DNA of 64,000 nt from Curvularia sp. ZM96. Its lineage: Eukaryota > Ascomycota > Dothideomycetes > Pleosporales > Pleosporaceae. Below are positions 33,848 to 44,433 of this stretch, piece by piece. The notes beneath the pieces are model-generated. The model was given only the letters and a program-made list of their open reading frames with translations. It was not told the DNA's origin and ran no database searches. A program made the translations under genes and the position numbers. The stretch lies in NCBI GenBank assembly GCA_022457065.1, contig JAJGBQ010000002.1, positions 3,410,001 to 3,474,000 on the forward strand, written 5' to 3'. Position 1 is the first letter of the stretch; the number at the start of each line of letters is the position of its first letter.

Positions 33848-35012
33848 TTATACTGCAGCATAACCGCCGCGACTGCCACTGCCCTGAACCGTGTTCATGA
33901 CCTTTCTCGCAAAATCTTTCATGATATAGGGAATGTCGCGGAGCGTTTCACCATGGGGTACAGCGTCAAAGCCACGAGCGCCGTAGCGGTTGTAGTTAAG
34001 CCAGGAGCCGAAGATGAGGTAAGCAGCGATTGCGAGGAAGAGACTATAAGGAGTTATGGTTAGTCTTACTTTTGGTTGCTATTGAAAGGAGGGGACTCGG
34101 GAGAGGGGACTCGGGATAGGGCACATACATGATAAAGAACCAGCCAAAGAAGCCCCAGTGTGAACCGCTGTCCGGATCAGGTGTGTCTGCACAAGCGTAC
34201 TTGGTTCGCCACTCCAACCTCAGTGTGCGGATCTTCTTATCCTTGACCTCCTTCTCCACCTCGTAACCACAGAAGCGCAAACTGGCGTCACTATCTCCAC
34301 ACTTGCCCTTGGTGTTGTCGTCTCTTGTTTTCAACTTCTCTTCCTTCTTGTCGTCGCCCTTCTTGTCGTCGCCCTTCTTGTCGTCACCCTTCTTGTCCTT
34401 GTCATCGCCTTCCTTGTCGTCCTTGTCTCCGTCTTCATGTGGACTATTATCCAGCTCATTGCCCTCGAGCCCTGTCCTATCCTTGTCACACACAAAGTCA
34501 ATAACAGAACGCTGGTCCATGCCCTCCTTCTTGTCGTCAAAGGGAAACCTGCCGCCATTCAAGGTCGCTCTGACGCCCTCTCTGGCGTCGGCGTTGCTCT
34601 TCAAACGGCCTAGATCCTCAAATTTGGCATCGATCTTCCGTCCGTTTTGCGTTATGTATGTCCCTGCAATATCGATGGGCGTGATGCTCGTGCTGTTATC
34701 CCTGTTCAGATCAAACATCTCTCGGATGGCACACACCCTTGCGCCGTGGTGGCACTCAGTATCCAGCGATCCACCCTTGTGCCATTTGAGGGGATTGCAG
34801 ATGTCCAAGGTAAAGTTGTATTTGAATTTGAGCTCCTTTTCCATGTCAGACTCCTCCCAGTGCAGGACGTGCGGACCACCGAGCTCTTTAAAGTTGTAGT
34901 GTGTGCCATCGGCGAGAATATCTTTACAGTCGAACGCCCATGCTGCCTGTGGGAGGAACGATGTAAGCGCGAAAAGAGAGATTAGTGAGGCGCGGGACCG
35001 TGAGGGTGCCAT
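33848..35012 (-). CDS. ATG27: Autophagy-related protein 27 (Atg27)
   Basis: Exons 35012-34129 and 34043-33848 give 359 residues; the 85-bp intron (GTATGT...TATAG) splits the Ile codon within the membrane helix. A signal peptide precedes the mannose-6-phosphate-receptor-like lumenal domain with family features FDCKDILADGTHYNFKEL, GPHVLHW and FTLDICNPL and conserved cysteines. The TM helix (WGFFGWFFII then LFLAIAAYLIFG) is followed by a cytosolic tail with NYNRYGARGFDAVPHG and a C-terminal AAV. Atg27 cycles between Golgi, vacuole and phagophore assembly site and helps deliver Atg9 vesicles. An acidic/basic low-complexity insert (KKGDD repeated every 15 bp, ~34345-34400) sits in the lumenal domain. 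Without the splice the tail would be lost. Confidence 0.92.
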
Positions 35013-36473
35013 GGTGGCGGTAGTGATGTGATGAAGGTGTGATGACGGATGGAGAAAGGGTGAGCGCGCCGAGTTGCGAAGCCCGATACGACGATACGGG
35101 GTTACGGGTCAAGGAAGCAGGCAGGCCGTCGTGAACTGGTCAGCGAAGGCTTTGTCGATGCTGCGGCTAGCGATGCGTGGGTCCAGGAGTCTGGAAATGG
35201 CTACAAAAGGAAATGTCAAAGTGTCGCTGTCTGTCGCGTTGTCGCGTGGACCACCGAGAGAGCCAAGTTGGCGCAGATGACGCTATTCAACGGCGACTGC
35301 TTAGTCATCTCGGAGGTGTCTCCGCCTGTCAACCATGTACCTTTACCCTTATATCTACTTGCATTGTCTTTGCGACCACCAAAAGTGACGCGACAGCAAC
35401 AAGCACATTTAATCGATCAGAGCGCCGGTGCACCGACTGTGTTGCTTCGAGAGCGTACATCAACGTTACATGCTCTTCGGGTCGCGCCGCGTCGTGGTGT
35501 GGCTTTGCGTGGATCGGACAAGTAGTCGGCGCGAGATTTGATCATCTATGTAGCATCGCAAATCGTGCCTCCAGGATACAGAATTGGCAAAGTTAAACTC
35601 AGAACAACATTCCACAGTCTACAGAGTCAAGAGTGACATCGTATTGCTAGTATTGGTGGCTGCTAGTGCCGTTCCCTGCACCTGCGCGGAGCCTTTCCGT
35701 GGATTACGCGCTGATTGTACTATAAATAGCCCGTCATGTGGAGCTGGGCTATGACCTTTCTTGAACATCTCACAAACTGAAAAACTATTTTGCAAATGTT
35801 CGGCCTCACTTGATCAAAGTCAAAGCAAATGCCAATATCTTGAAACGCGCAGCGATGGGAAAATAGAAGCTTGAGAACAGATCTATTCGATACCTATATA
35901 GAAATACGAGGAAAGAGTGAACATGTGTCCCTTGCAGAAGGCCCTTGTACCAAGCCCCGTCTGTGCTAGAGGTAGCTAGTAGACTAATCAACGAGCTAGT
36001 GGCCTGACCGTGCAGGAGACACGGCAAGAAAACAAGATCGTGAAGAAGGACGAGAAAAATGAGCAAACGCCAACTATGCATAGTCTAAACCGAAACAAGG
36101 AGATAACAATGTCCAACGCATGATACTAAGCCAAAGGATTGTGATGACGTGGAGGAATGGAAAAACACCAGGAATGCATGAGATAGAGGCCGTGATGGTA
36201 AAGCACCACCTTGAAATGATGCTAGGTGAGACGCTGCCGGAAAGTACCGAAGAGGAAAGGAAAAGGGTATTTTCCCACACCAGAAGATGCTGTCTACCCA
36301 GTACATGAAAATCCCAACATGTAGAAACGATGTTCCGGAAACCTGAGCCAAAGATGCGATTGATAAAGAGGAGATGGTGACTGTGCTGTGGACCGCCGAT
36401 GCCTGCCGGATTTAGGAACTGATAATAGATACTAGCCGAAGGACATGGCTATGAAGGAAACGATCTCAAGCGT
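35013..36473. other. Intergenic
   Basis: Promoter side of ATG27 plus a stretch with no recognisable gene. Frames of 60-140 codons on both strands show no motif. Confidence 0.4.
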
Positions 36474-36989
36474 TTATTTGTTCTGGCCTCCTTGTTGCTG
36501 GCCTCCGCGGGGCTGAGCGGGCATTGGGTATGGGAAGGGAGCATAGGGAAGCTGGTAGCTCTGGCTAGATCCGGAATTGCTACCGGCGGTAGAGGTAGCC
36601 GAAGGTGAAGAGGCGGAAGAAGACATTGCGGCTGTAGTGCTGGTGTGAGTTTCCTCGACAGGCTGAGAATGGGAGCGTTGTAGGCGTTCCGACGGTTCTG
36701 ACGAGCGCTGTCTCGTAGGGGATTGCGGTGAAGAAGAAGTGCCCCTCGGTCGGTGACGTGCAGCGGCGAAGTGGCTTTGACGAGGAGTAGACTCGGGCGA
36801 AGGAGTGTGAGAATCTGTGATAACAATCACTGGTGTGGAGACGGGTTGTTCAGCGGGAGGTTGAGGAGTTTCCGCAAAGTTTTGTGATGTGGAAGAGCTA
36901 TGGGGCGAGCTGGTTCCGGACGTATCTTTATCAGTCGTGGGCTTTGTGGAGTTTGATGCGCTTGAAGTCTCGGGAGGGCAATCACTCAT
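36474..36989 (-). CDS. Ser/Pro/Thr-rich low-complexity protein, unknown
   Basis: Single exon of 171 residues from an ATG (MSDCPPETSSASNS). It is almost wholly Ser, Pro, Thr and Gln, with no hydrophobic core or signal peptide and a Gly/Gln-rich end (RGGQQQGGQNK). It is probably disordered. Composition and the uninterrupted frame suggest a real, lineage-restricted gene, but low-complexity DNA also makes chance frames. No function can be assigned. Confidence 0.5.
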   Translation of the reverse strand: MSDCPPETSSASNSTKPTTDKDTSGTSSPHSSSTSQNFAETPQPPAEQPVSTPVIVITDSHTPSPESTPRQSHFAAARHRPRGTSSSPQSPTRQRSSEPSERLQRSHSQPVEETHTSTTAAMSSSASSPSATSTAGSNSGSSQSYQLPYAPFPYPMPAQPRGGQQQGGQNK

Positions 36990-39176
36990 ATATCAGAGGA
37001 TTGCAAAGGATTGGTGTTTGTCACACTTGCGGAGTGGATCTTCAGGTATATGCGGCGGCTCTGTTAACGATTTGTAGCCAGGGAGTTTGGGTGAAGGTGC
37101 GTAGTTGTGGAGTGATGAGTAAAAGTTGATGTTGTGGTTGTTGATGATGACTTGGATTGAAGGTTCCCCAATTCTTATATTCTTGTCGACAACCATGCGA
37201 GCCCCCAATGCCGATAGCATTGAAGTCCGATCCTAAGATCACTAAGAATCGGTAACAGTAGAACAGATGCTAGAATAGAGAAGATGTCTTAAGCCGGCCA
37301 GATATCGCACCATCCAAGGAACTGGTTCACCGCATGTATTATGAGGTCAAAGCGTCCTTCTTTTGGAGCAGCAAGGTTCAGTATTGGACTCCGTTGCTAC
37401 CAAAGTTGGTCTGGGATCGTGAGCCGGGACCCGTTAAGCTGGAGACGGTCACACTCGCAGCGGCGCCGGTGAATGGGGTTGGAGCGTGTGCGGATGCCTT
37501 TTTTAGATATGTGGCGTCCGGGCCACACTCTTGTCCAAGTATTCGGAATGCACAATCGGCAAAGTGCAGCGGGATGCTGTAGGGCTGTTGGTGTGTCAGA
37601 TGCTTATTTCGAGCCGCTTGCACAAGGCTCAAGGTATGCTTCCAGGGTTGTAGACCAGTCCACAGGGTATGCGAATCCAAGCTTGTCTGAACGATTGTGG
37701 TATCGGCAATAGCGCCGATTTCTGGGATACTTCATCGCTATTGGGAGCTGCCATACGCAGCAGATATATGCCGCTCGGCTTTGTTCTGGTGTATTCTCGC
37801 ATGGAACGGTCCTTCATAGAAGGCTGCTTTGTCGTTTCTCTGGTAAGCACATCAAATAGCGAGACAGGGTGGGTTGCCGGTCCAGGCCTAGGTGCGCAAA
37901 GAAAACGTGACTAAACGTCGCTGTGAGACTCTGTCATGGCAAGTATGGCGCGTGTACCATGTGGTGAACGCTAAGGACGGTATGGCCAACCAAGCCATTG
38001 GGATAAGCGACCGTCCTTTTTGGAGCAATTCACATTCGATTGGTCCACGAAGGGCCGGTCCATAGTATTTCGCACCGGCGAAGATCGAGTCTAGCGCACG
38101 GGCGAATAAGAAAGGGAGAATGTTAACTAATCGCTAATATTAGCTGTGTTAACACGAGAAGTAGTTAGTTGCCGGATCAGGGGCGTTACTCAGCTCCCAC
38201 TCAAGTTCCGTAGCCCAAGCCAGCTGGACGCTGTCATGCGACCCAATCTGTCTGCCATGAAGTCATCGCTTCCGCTTGTAAAGGTGCTTGCACAACTCCC
38301 ACGGCTCGATGATGATGCAGTCGGAGGGTTTGTCAGCACTTAGGTTGCGCTCGCTTGTAAATTAGGGTGGTTAGTAACGAAAAGACCAGGGATAACGCCT
38401 CGCCGACCACCTGTCCTTCTAGAAGTTTACCCAGAACGGAGGCCGGCGGCGCGATCAGGTGTCAAGAGAGCGGTCGGTCACTTGGATCTTGAAGCCTCAA
38501 AGCGTGCGCCTAGCAGCTAGCATTTGCTTGAGGGCCCTGGACACTTGCTGCTGGATACCTACAAGTAGGTAGACTGTGCCAGGGCCTCTGTGTGGGGTGG
38601 AAGCTAACCAACCAACACAGGTCCAGGTCCAGGCACAGGATGCATGTTGCAAAAATCCATGTTTCTTTCATGGCGATTTGATTTCGATCATGATTTCCTG
38701 TGCCCAAAAGATCTTGGTGCAGCGGATAGCGTCGCGGAGATGCCCGGGGGCCTTGGAGGCGGGCGCCCCTAATTAGCTTTAGCCCGAAAGAAAACGTGAC
38801 AATTAACGGACTTTTATCAGCCACAATCCTGCTGACGCACAGGTTGACAAGCAATCATTTTAGCGCGTTCCTTGCATCTGGCGACGCATACTTTGGCTTA
38901 CTCAAGATACCTAACGGATTATCTGATCGCGGCGCATATCTTAGCAACACCCACAAGAGGGATTTGATAAGTGCTTGATCGCAAAGACCTTAGCAATTCT
39001 AGAGACCAGCGAAGTTTGTGTGTGATGCATATACGAAGATCGATCGACGGTAGCAGCCACATCACCAGTTATTAGAGCCAGTCCGGACGACACACCTGTA
39101 CTAGTGATTGTATAGCTCGATAGGTTGGATGCCTCAGACTCTTTATCACCCCTCGGAAGATTTGCAGTCAAAACCC
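36990..39176. other. Gene-free region
   Basis: No supported gene. A minus-strand frame at 37378-37680 has protein-like composition with two cysteines but neither a credible start nor recognised homology. The last part is the likely promoter of the MDR gene at 39177. Confidence 0.4.
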
Positions 39177-40314
39177 ATGGCCACTACTCATCGCGCCGCG
39201 CTCCTTAATGGCCCCGGCAGGGCCCTCGAGATAGCAGATGCGGAGGACTTCCACGCTCGCCAAGGCGAAGTCGTGATTAGGAATTATTCCGTCGCATTAC
39301 AACCGCTCGATGCCAAGATGCTGATCGCAGGCTACGGCCCAGCTGCACACCTCGTATACCCGGCTATTCTTGGTACCAGCGGCGCGGGCATCGTGGAAGC
39401 AGTGGGAGAAGATGTTCAAGGGCTCGCCGTTGGTGACCGAGTAGTCTTCGACACCAAAGCGTACGTCAATGTCAGCGACAACCGACGGACGGGTACCTGG
39501 CAACAACTAGTTGCGTGCGACTCCAAAACCGTAGCGAAAGTATGTGTATCGGGGAAGGTTGAAGTCGCGACATCATTTACACTGACACGCATGCAGATTG
39601 GCGACGTCGCTTTTGAACAAGCCGTGTTGATTGATTTTCCATTGCAAACGGCGGTCGCGGCGCTACATGTCTTCCTCGGAATGGGAAGGCCTGGGAGCGG
39701 CAGCAAGGAAGAAAAGGTACTCATCTGGGGTGCTGGAGGCGCAGTTGGTTCCTATGCAGTCCAGTTCGCGAAACAAGTAAGTTGACGATTCCATGTCTGC
39801 CCTTTTGAACGAGTAATATGGGATTGACCGATACCAGGTCGGGTATACGGTAGTTGTCACAGCCTCGCCGCGAGATGTTGAGCGCCAGATGAAGCTCGGG
39901 GCAACCGAGGTTGTCAACTACAAAGATGCTGACGCAGTCGATAAGCTGCGCAGTTTGGGGCCATACAAGTATCTCTTCACGGCAAGCGGCGATGCAGCCT
40001 CTCAAAAAGCAATGGCATCTCTTCTCGAGCCAACAGGAGGTAGTTTTGCCAGTGTTCTCCCCAGCGCCATTGAGTTGCCTCCAAACATTCAACTCACATA
40101 CACGGCCTTCTCGCAGGCTGCACAAAAAGAGGAATACTCTGAATGGCGGGATTGGTGGTACCAAGAGTACCTACCCAAGGTGCTTTCGGAGGGCCTCGTT
40201 GAGTCTGTAAGATTTACCAAGGTCGAAGGCGGGTTGTTGGCATTGCAGCAGGCGAGCCAGGATGTATTCGACGGGAAGATCAAGGGGAAGCTTGTCATCA
40301 ACCCCCAAGAGTAG
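39177..40314 (+). CDS. Zinc-type alcohol dehydrogenase-like (MDR) enoyl/quinone reductase
   Basis: Exons 39177-39539, 39597-39776 and 39838-40314 give 339 residues; introns are 57 bp (GTATGT...GCAG) and 61 bp (GTAAGT...CCAG), both phase 0. I use the ATG at 39177 because it sits in good context and opens MATTHRAALLNGPG, the usual family start; an upstream in-frame ATG at 39129 is possible. The GroES-like half has ILGTSGAGIVEAVG and GDRVVFD. The Rossmann half has WGAGGAVGSYAVQFAKQ for NADPH. Catalytic zinc ligands are lacking, as in the fungal trans-enoyl-reductase/ToxD-like branch. Members act alone or with polyketide synthases, but no synthase is nearby. Soluble cytosolic reductase; substrate unknown. 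Confidence 0.88.
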
Positions 40315-41335
40315 AAAATGGCAAATGGATGACCATGTGTTTGATACGTCAGTGGCACGCTCTTTCTTACGTGAAGTCGGTGTGCAAAGCGTCAGCGTGG
40401 CCCAAGCGGGCAGCATGACGAGCGTGATGACGGCTGGGATAAAAAAGCAATGTGTCTTGTGTGTAACACCTGCTAGGCTGCTGCTTACCGACAAGACAGT
40501 CGCAGCTGATGGTGGCACTTGTAGCGGTGAGTAAGGAAAAGAAAATGGTGGGAGCCAAGATGGCATCGCAGAGAGGTAGTGTACGAGTACAGAATGACGT
40601 AGCGCGTGCTCCGCGGTGCGCGTGCAAACGCCAAGTCACATGCACACGCATGTAAATGACATCAACCACGCCAATCCATCATCGATTCCATAAGGCATTT
40701 CCCTCACATTACGACAGATATATGGCGACAGAGTTCACGCCATGCTGTTGCTTTTAGCTCTAGCTTTGCCGTCATTCCCAGTCCGCGCATCTAGATTTGC
40801 ATGCAAGATCTGGATCGCACATGCGGAGCGGGTCCCACTAAGGGAGACGGGACGACATGGCATTTGTTGTTGTGCATGCATGGGCGGATGGGTACCTGAA
40901 ACTTCCCCATATGCGCCATGTGCGTGCTAATGGCTCAGTGGCATGGCATTGGCTGCGATGCATCGACGAGGCATGTGTGCCTGGGCCGCCCGGTCGATGA
41001 TCTCCAGGTCATGATGTCTTCATAAAATGCAAGGGGCTAGTGCCATGGCATTGTGTACCAGACTCCAGGCTATCCTGCGATGTTGTCGATCTGGAATTAC
41101 GTTGTTCGAGGTCAAGCAACCCGATCGTTGACGTAGTGGCGTTCAGGGGATGAGGGCAGATCGCAATGGGATGCATGATGGTATTCAGAACAGAACAAAG
41201 TGTCGTGGTTCAGACATGTATAAGAAGGCCTGAGTTCTTCGTCTTGTCCAAATCATCAACTCAGCAACTCAAACATCTTCACTCAACACATCCAACCAAC
41301 ACCACTTTCCAACTCTACCACCAAATACCACCACT
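40315..41335. other. Intergenic, promoter side of the CON-6 gene
   Basis: No gene. The last ~120 bases before 41336 are rich in CA/AC and CCAACA words, typical of the leader of highly expressed fungal genes. No specific element assigned. Confidence 0.45.
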
Positions 41336-41641
41336 ATGTCTGCCAACCCAGGAAACGTCATTGGAGGCCACAAGGCCAACCTCAACAACCCCAGTTGGTT
41401 TTTCTTCCCTCAGCTTCTATACAGCTACTGACGTCCACCAGACACCTCGGATGAGGCTAAGGAGCACTCCAAGCAGGTTCTCCAGGACCTCGAGAACGGC
41501 GGCGATATCACCACCAAGTCTTCCAGCGATGAGAACAAGAACCCCAACAACGTCGCCGGTGGCCTCAAGGCTACTTTGAAGAACCCCAACGTCTCGGACG
41601 AGGCTAAGCAGAGTGCCGAGGAGAGGCTCGGACAGTTGTAA
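41336..41641 (+). CDS. con-6: Conidiation-specific protein 6
   Basis: Exons 41336-41393 and 41442-41641 give 85 residues; the 48-bp intron (GTTGGT...CCAG, CTACTGAC branch) splits an Asn codon. Two Con-6 repeats are visible: GGHKANLNNPNTSDEAKEHS and GGLKATLKNPNVSDEAKQSA. The protein is small, hydrophilic, Asn/Lys-rich and without signal peptide. CON-6 accumulates during conidiation and in free spores of Neurospora and is thought to be a stress or desiccation protectant. Its length equals that of family members. The A/C-rich leader fits strong developmental expression. Confidence 0.95.
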
Positions 41642-41898
41642 GCTGCTCTCGGATATGCAATAAGGCTCGATGCTTATGGGCGGATCGATGAGGAGGGAAT
41701 GGCATCGAGCTGGGCAATATGAGTGTTCTTAGCACCACCAATGACAATAATGCTCCACAACTCATCTGTAGTCCTGGCCGTGCATGATCGTGAACCCAGT
41801 CAGCCTCACCCACAGCAAAATGCTTATCATCACTCAGCCGCATGTCGGCCTGCTGAGTGATTTGCGATATCCTCCGTGTTGCTCAGCAGATGCAAATC

Positions 41899-42399
41899 TT
41901 AATTCTTGTCCTTTAGCACGTCCATGACCACCTCCACCACTCTTCGAAACCCCTCCATTTCTTCTTCGACTGTCCCGCCCATGCCTGCGCTGGCAAAGCT
42001 TGATGAATTTCCCACATACACAGGCTTGCCTGTCCTTCGCGCAAGCACCTTGGATAGTCGTGTTGTAAAGTCGAGCGTCGCACCGTGTGTAAAGAGTGGC
42101 GTGCTCAGTGTGTCGGTAGGTGTAATTTTCTGTGCATTGCACTTAGCAATTGGTCGTGATGATTATACACGAACACGTGTAGAGAGGTACAAAGGACCTA
42201 CATTTGGCATGGCATATACAAAAGACCCTAGGGGAGTAGAGGACGCGGATTCAGAGGTAGAGGTGGTAAGGAAGAGGATGAGGTTTGGGCCATTATTTAT
42301 GACTTGCAGGTGCATGTTCGTAGCGGGTGCCCTGGGTAAAGGGAAGGAGACTTCTATGGGCGCATTTGACGCGCTGCTTTGGGTAGTAGGGGTCGACAT
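41899..42399 (-). CDS. Proteasome assembly chaperone 4 (Pac4/PSMG4-like)
   Basis: Exons 42399-42202 and 42129-41899 give 142 residues; the 72-bp intron (GTAGGT...CACAG) is in phase 0 after MPN. The protein shows the Pac4 pattern: IEVSFPLPRAPATNMHLQV, LILFLTTST, GSFVYAMPN, then STPLFTHGATLDFTTRLSKV, RRTGKPVYVGNSSS and GGTVEEEMEGFRRVVEVV. Pac4 pairs with Pac3 to guide alpha-ring assembly of the 20S proteasome. The longest frame in this segment lies on the other strand and is a shadow. The gene is divergent from the methyltransferase gene starting at 42814. Confidence 0.88.
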
Positions 42400-42813
42400 G
42401 GCGCGGCGTGCACAGTGAAGGTGCAGAGAGAGGCGGCGGCGGCGGCGGCGGCGATGGAGGTACCTATGTAGACGGTCAAGTGGGGATGGTGGGGTATTTA
42501 CCTAAGTATCCACCGTACCTCGCATTATGAACCTTGGAAATAGAACTTCATCTAATGAAACCATCACCTACCAGATACCATCTACCGGAGATAATATCCC
42601 TGTCTTACATAGAGCGAAACAGGAATCTAGTCTCTTGGCTTGCATGTTTATTATCATAGGAAGTGCCATCTGCAAGTCCATAGATAAAGCTGCAAGTGTG
42701 TGTGTGAGGGAGAGCAGACTACTAGAAGCAAAAAAAATTGCCCGAGCTTATCAATCAAGACAGCAACTTGAAAAGATCTATCTATGAACAAGCAGGCATT
42801 TGAAGAGGGGGAG
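42400..42813. promoter_or_regulatory. Divergent intergenic with (GGC)7 tract
   Basis: 414 bp between two divergent ATGs (Pac4-like on minus, N2227 methyltransferase on plus), presumably a shared promoter. It contains seven GGC units at 42432-42452, 33 bp before the Pac4-like start on its template side, hence likely in its 5' UTR. No TATA box obvious. Confidence 0.5.
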
Positions 42814-44208
42814 ATGCAAGATACATACGATCCTATGTCTGATCCCGAGGAACAAAGACTCATGGTCTCAGTCCTAGACTCCTTCCGGTACTTCCCAAAT
42901 GCAACTCAGCACACGACATTCAACCAATTCACATGATGCATCCACTGACAGACCCAATCTAGCTCGTACCGCCGACACGCCCACTACAACGCTACCCATA
43001 CACGCCGCCAAGCCTTCTACTCGCTCCCCTCAGCCCACTGGACCCTACTCTCACGCCCTCCTTTCTCTCTGCTTTCTACTTTATCCGCTATAGATGACCT
43101 GATTGACTCAAACGCCATGTTGGCTGAAGCCATTTTTACTGCTGGCTTCAAGTCGTTCCTGGCACCCACGCTCGACAGCGAATGGGTGGCTTCCATAGTG
43201 CCGGAAAAGTATGCGCGAGACGAGTTCAAAGTCTTCGATATAGTTCTAGATGCGCTGATAGCCAACCACCCGGGAAGTCGAGCCAACGCCAATGACCTGG
43301 AGAAGGCGAGAAGCTGTATCAATCAGTTTTACCGAGAATGGAGCGAAGAGGGCGAGGGAGAAAGAAAGGCTTGCTTTGGACCTGTACTATCTGCCCTTGA
43401 GCAGGAAGCCATGTCACGGACCAAAGACGCTAGTCCGACCTCGCAGCAGGAACAGCAGGACCGCAGTGAATTCCGAGTCCTTGTCCCAGGCGTTGGGCTA
43501 GGCCGTCTCGTCTTCGACATTTGCCGCGCGGGATTCAGCGTCGAGGGCAACGAGATCTCATACCATATGCTCATGGCCAGCGCCCTCGTGCTGAACGAAA
43601 CAAAGCAAGTGGGCCAATTCTCCCTTGCACCCTGGGCACTCAGCAGCTCCAACCACGTCTCGCGTGCAGATCAATTGCGTACTGTCAAAATACCGGATGT
43701 GCACCCGGCAACCGCACTCGCAACAGAGCAGGCCTCGCAGGTTCCAGCCTCGGAGCGGATGAGCATGTCCATGGGCGACTTTTGCGTCGTGTATGGCCGG
43801 TCGGACTATGCCAATGTGTTTGACGCGGTGACTACCGTCTTCTTCATTGATACTGCACCGAACCTCATCCGGTACATTGAAGCTGTAGCCAACTGCCTCA
43901 AACCCGGAGGCGTATGGATCAACCTAGGGCCTTTGCTGTGGCATCCACCGCCGGGCCGTAAAGACCATGGCGAGCGCAGTGACGATGAAGAAGAGGGGGA
44001 GGCCAAGAAGAGAGAAGGGGATGCGGGGATAGGCGACCCGGGATCCTTTGAACTTACAAATGAAGAAGTGATTGCGCTGGTGGAACATTTTGGCTTTCAT
44101 ATTGAGAGACAGGAGACAAACACGATTGAGACGGGGTATATTACTAACACGAGGAGCATGCTGCAGAGCACCTATCGCCCGTCCTTCTGGATAGCGCGTA
44201 AGAAATGA
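42814..44208 (+). CDS. Carnosine N-methyltransferase-like protein (N2227/UPF0586 family)
   Basis: Exons 42814-42887 and 42963-44208 give 439 residues. The 75-bp intron (GTACTT...TCTAG, CACTGAC branch) joins VLDSFR to SYRRHAHYNATHTRRQ, restoring the family's N-terminal helix, so the obvious ATG at 43117 is internal. The SAM-dependent methyltransferase core has VLVPGVGLGRLVFDI (motif I), EGNEISYHMLMAS, VTTVFFIDTAPN and GGVWINLGPLLWH, and ends RPSFWIARKK. Known members (human CARNMT1, yeast YNL092W) methylate carnosine-like His dipeptides or protein His; the substrate here is inferred. An acidic/basic insert follows GPLLWH. It converges with the F-box-like gene. Confidence 0.92.
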
Positions 44209-44433
44209 GGATACGTGGGAAGCAAAAGACGGTTGTTGTTTCGATGAGAATACCTCAAATGGAAAATAAAAATACAATAAAGATAGACACAATAAATGGT
44301 GTTGTCGTGCCATCGAGATGGTATAACCGTGATTACAACACACAGTCCCCCTCGCATAGAATCCAACTTGGTGAAGCAAGACGAGCCAAACAAAAGCAAA
44401 TAGAAAATAAAAACAAGTCCATAGCCAAGCCAA

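Noticed and set aside
34303..34899. 198-codon plus-strand frame rich in Leu/Ser/Pro
   Set aside because: It is the complement of the ATG27 exon; the FLSSPFLSSPF repeats mirror the KKGDD repeats of the real gene.
37378..37680. 100-codon minus-strand frame with protein-like end
   Set aside because: No credible start, splice or homology; left as part of the gene-free region.
39177..40314. Polyketide-cluster trans-enoyl reductase
   Set aside because: The enzyme type fits, but no PKS or NRPS core gene lies in the window, so a cluster role is not claimed.
41906..42418. 170-codon plus-strand frame
   Set aside because: Antisense to both Pac4-like exons and their intron; the minus strand has the family motifs and a proper splice.
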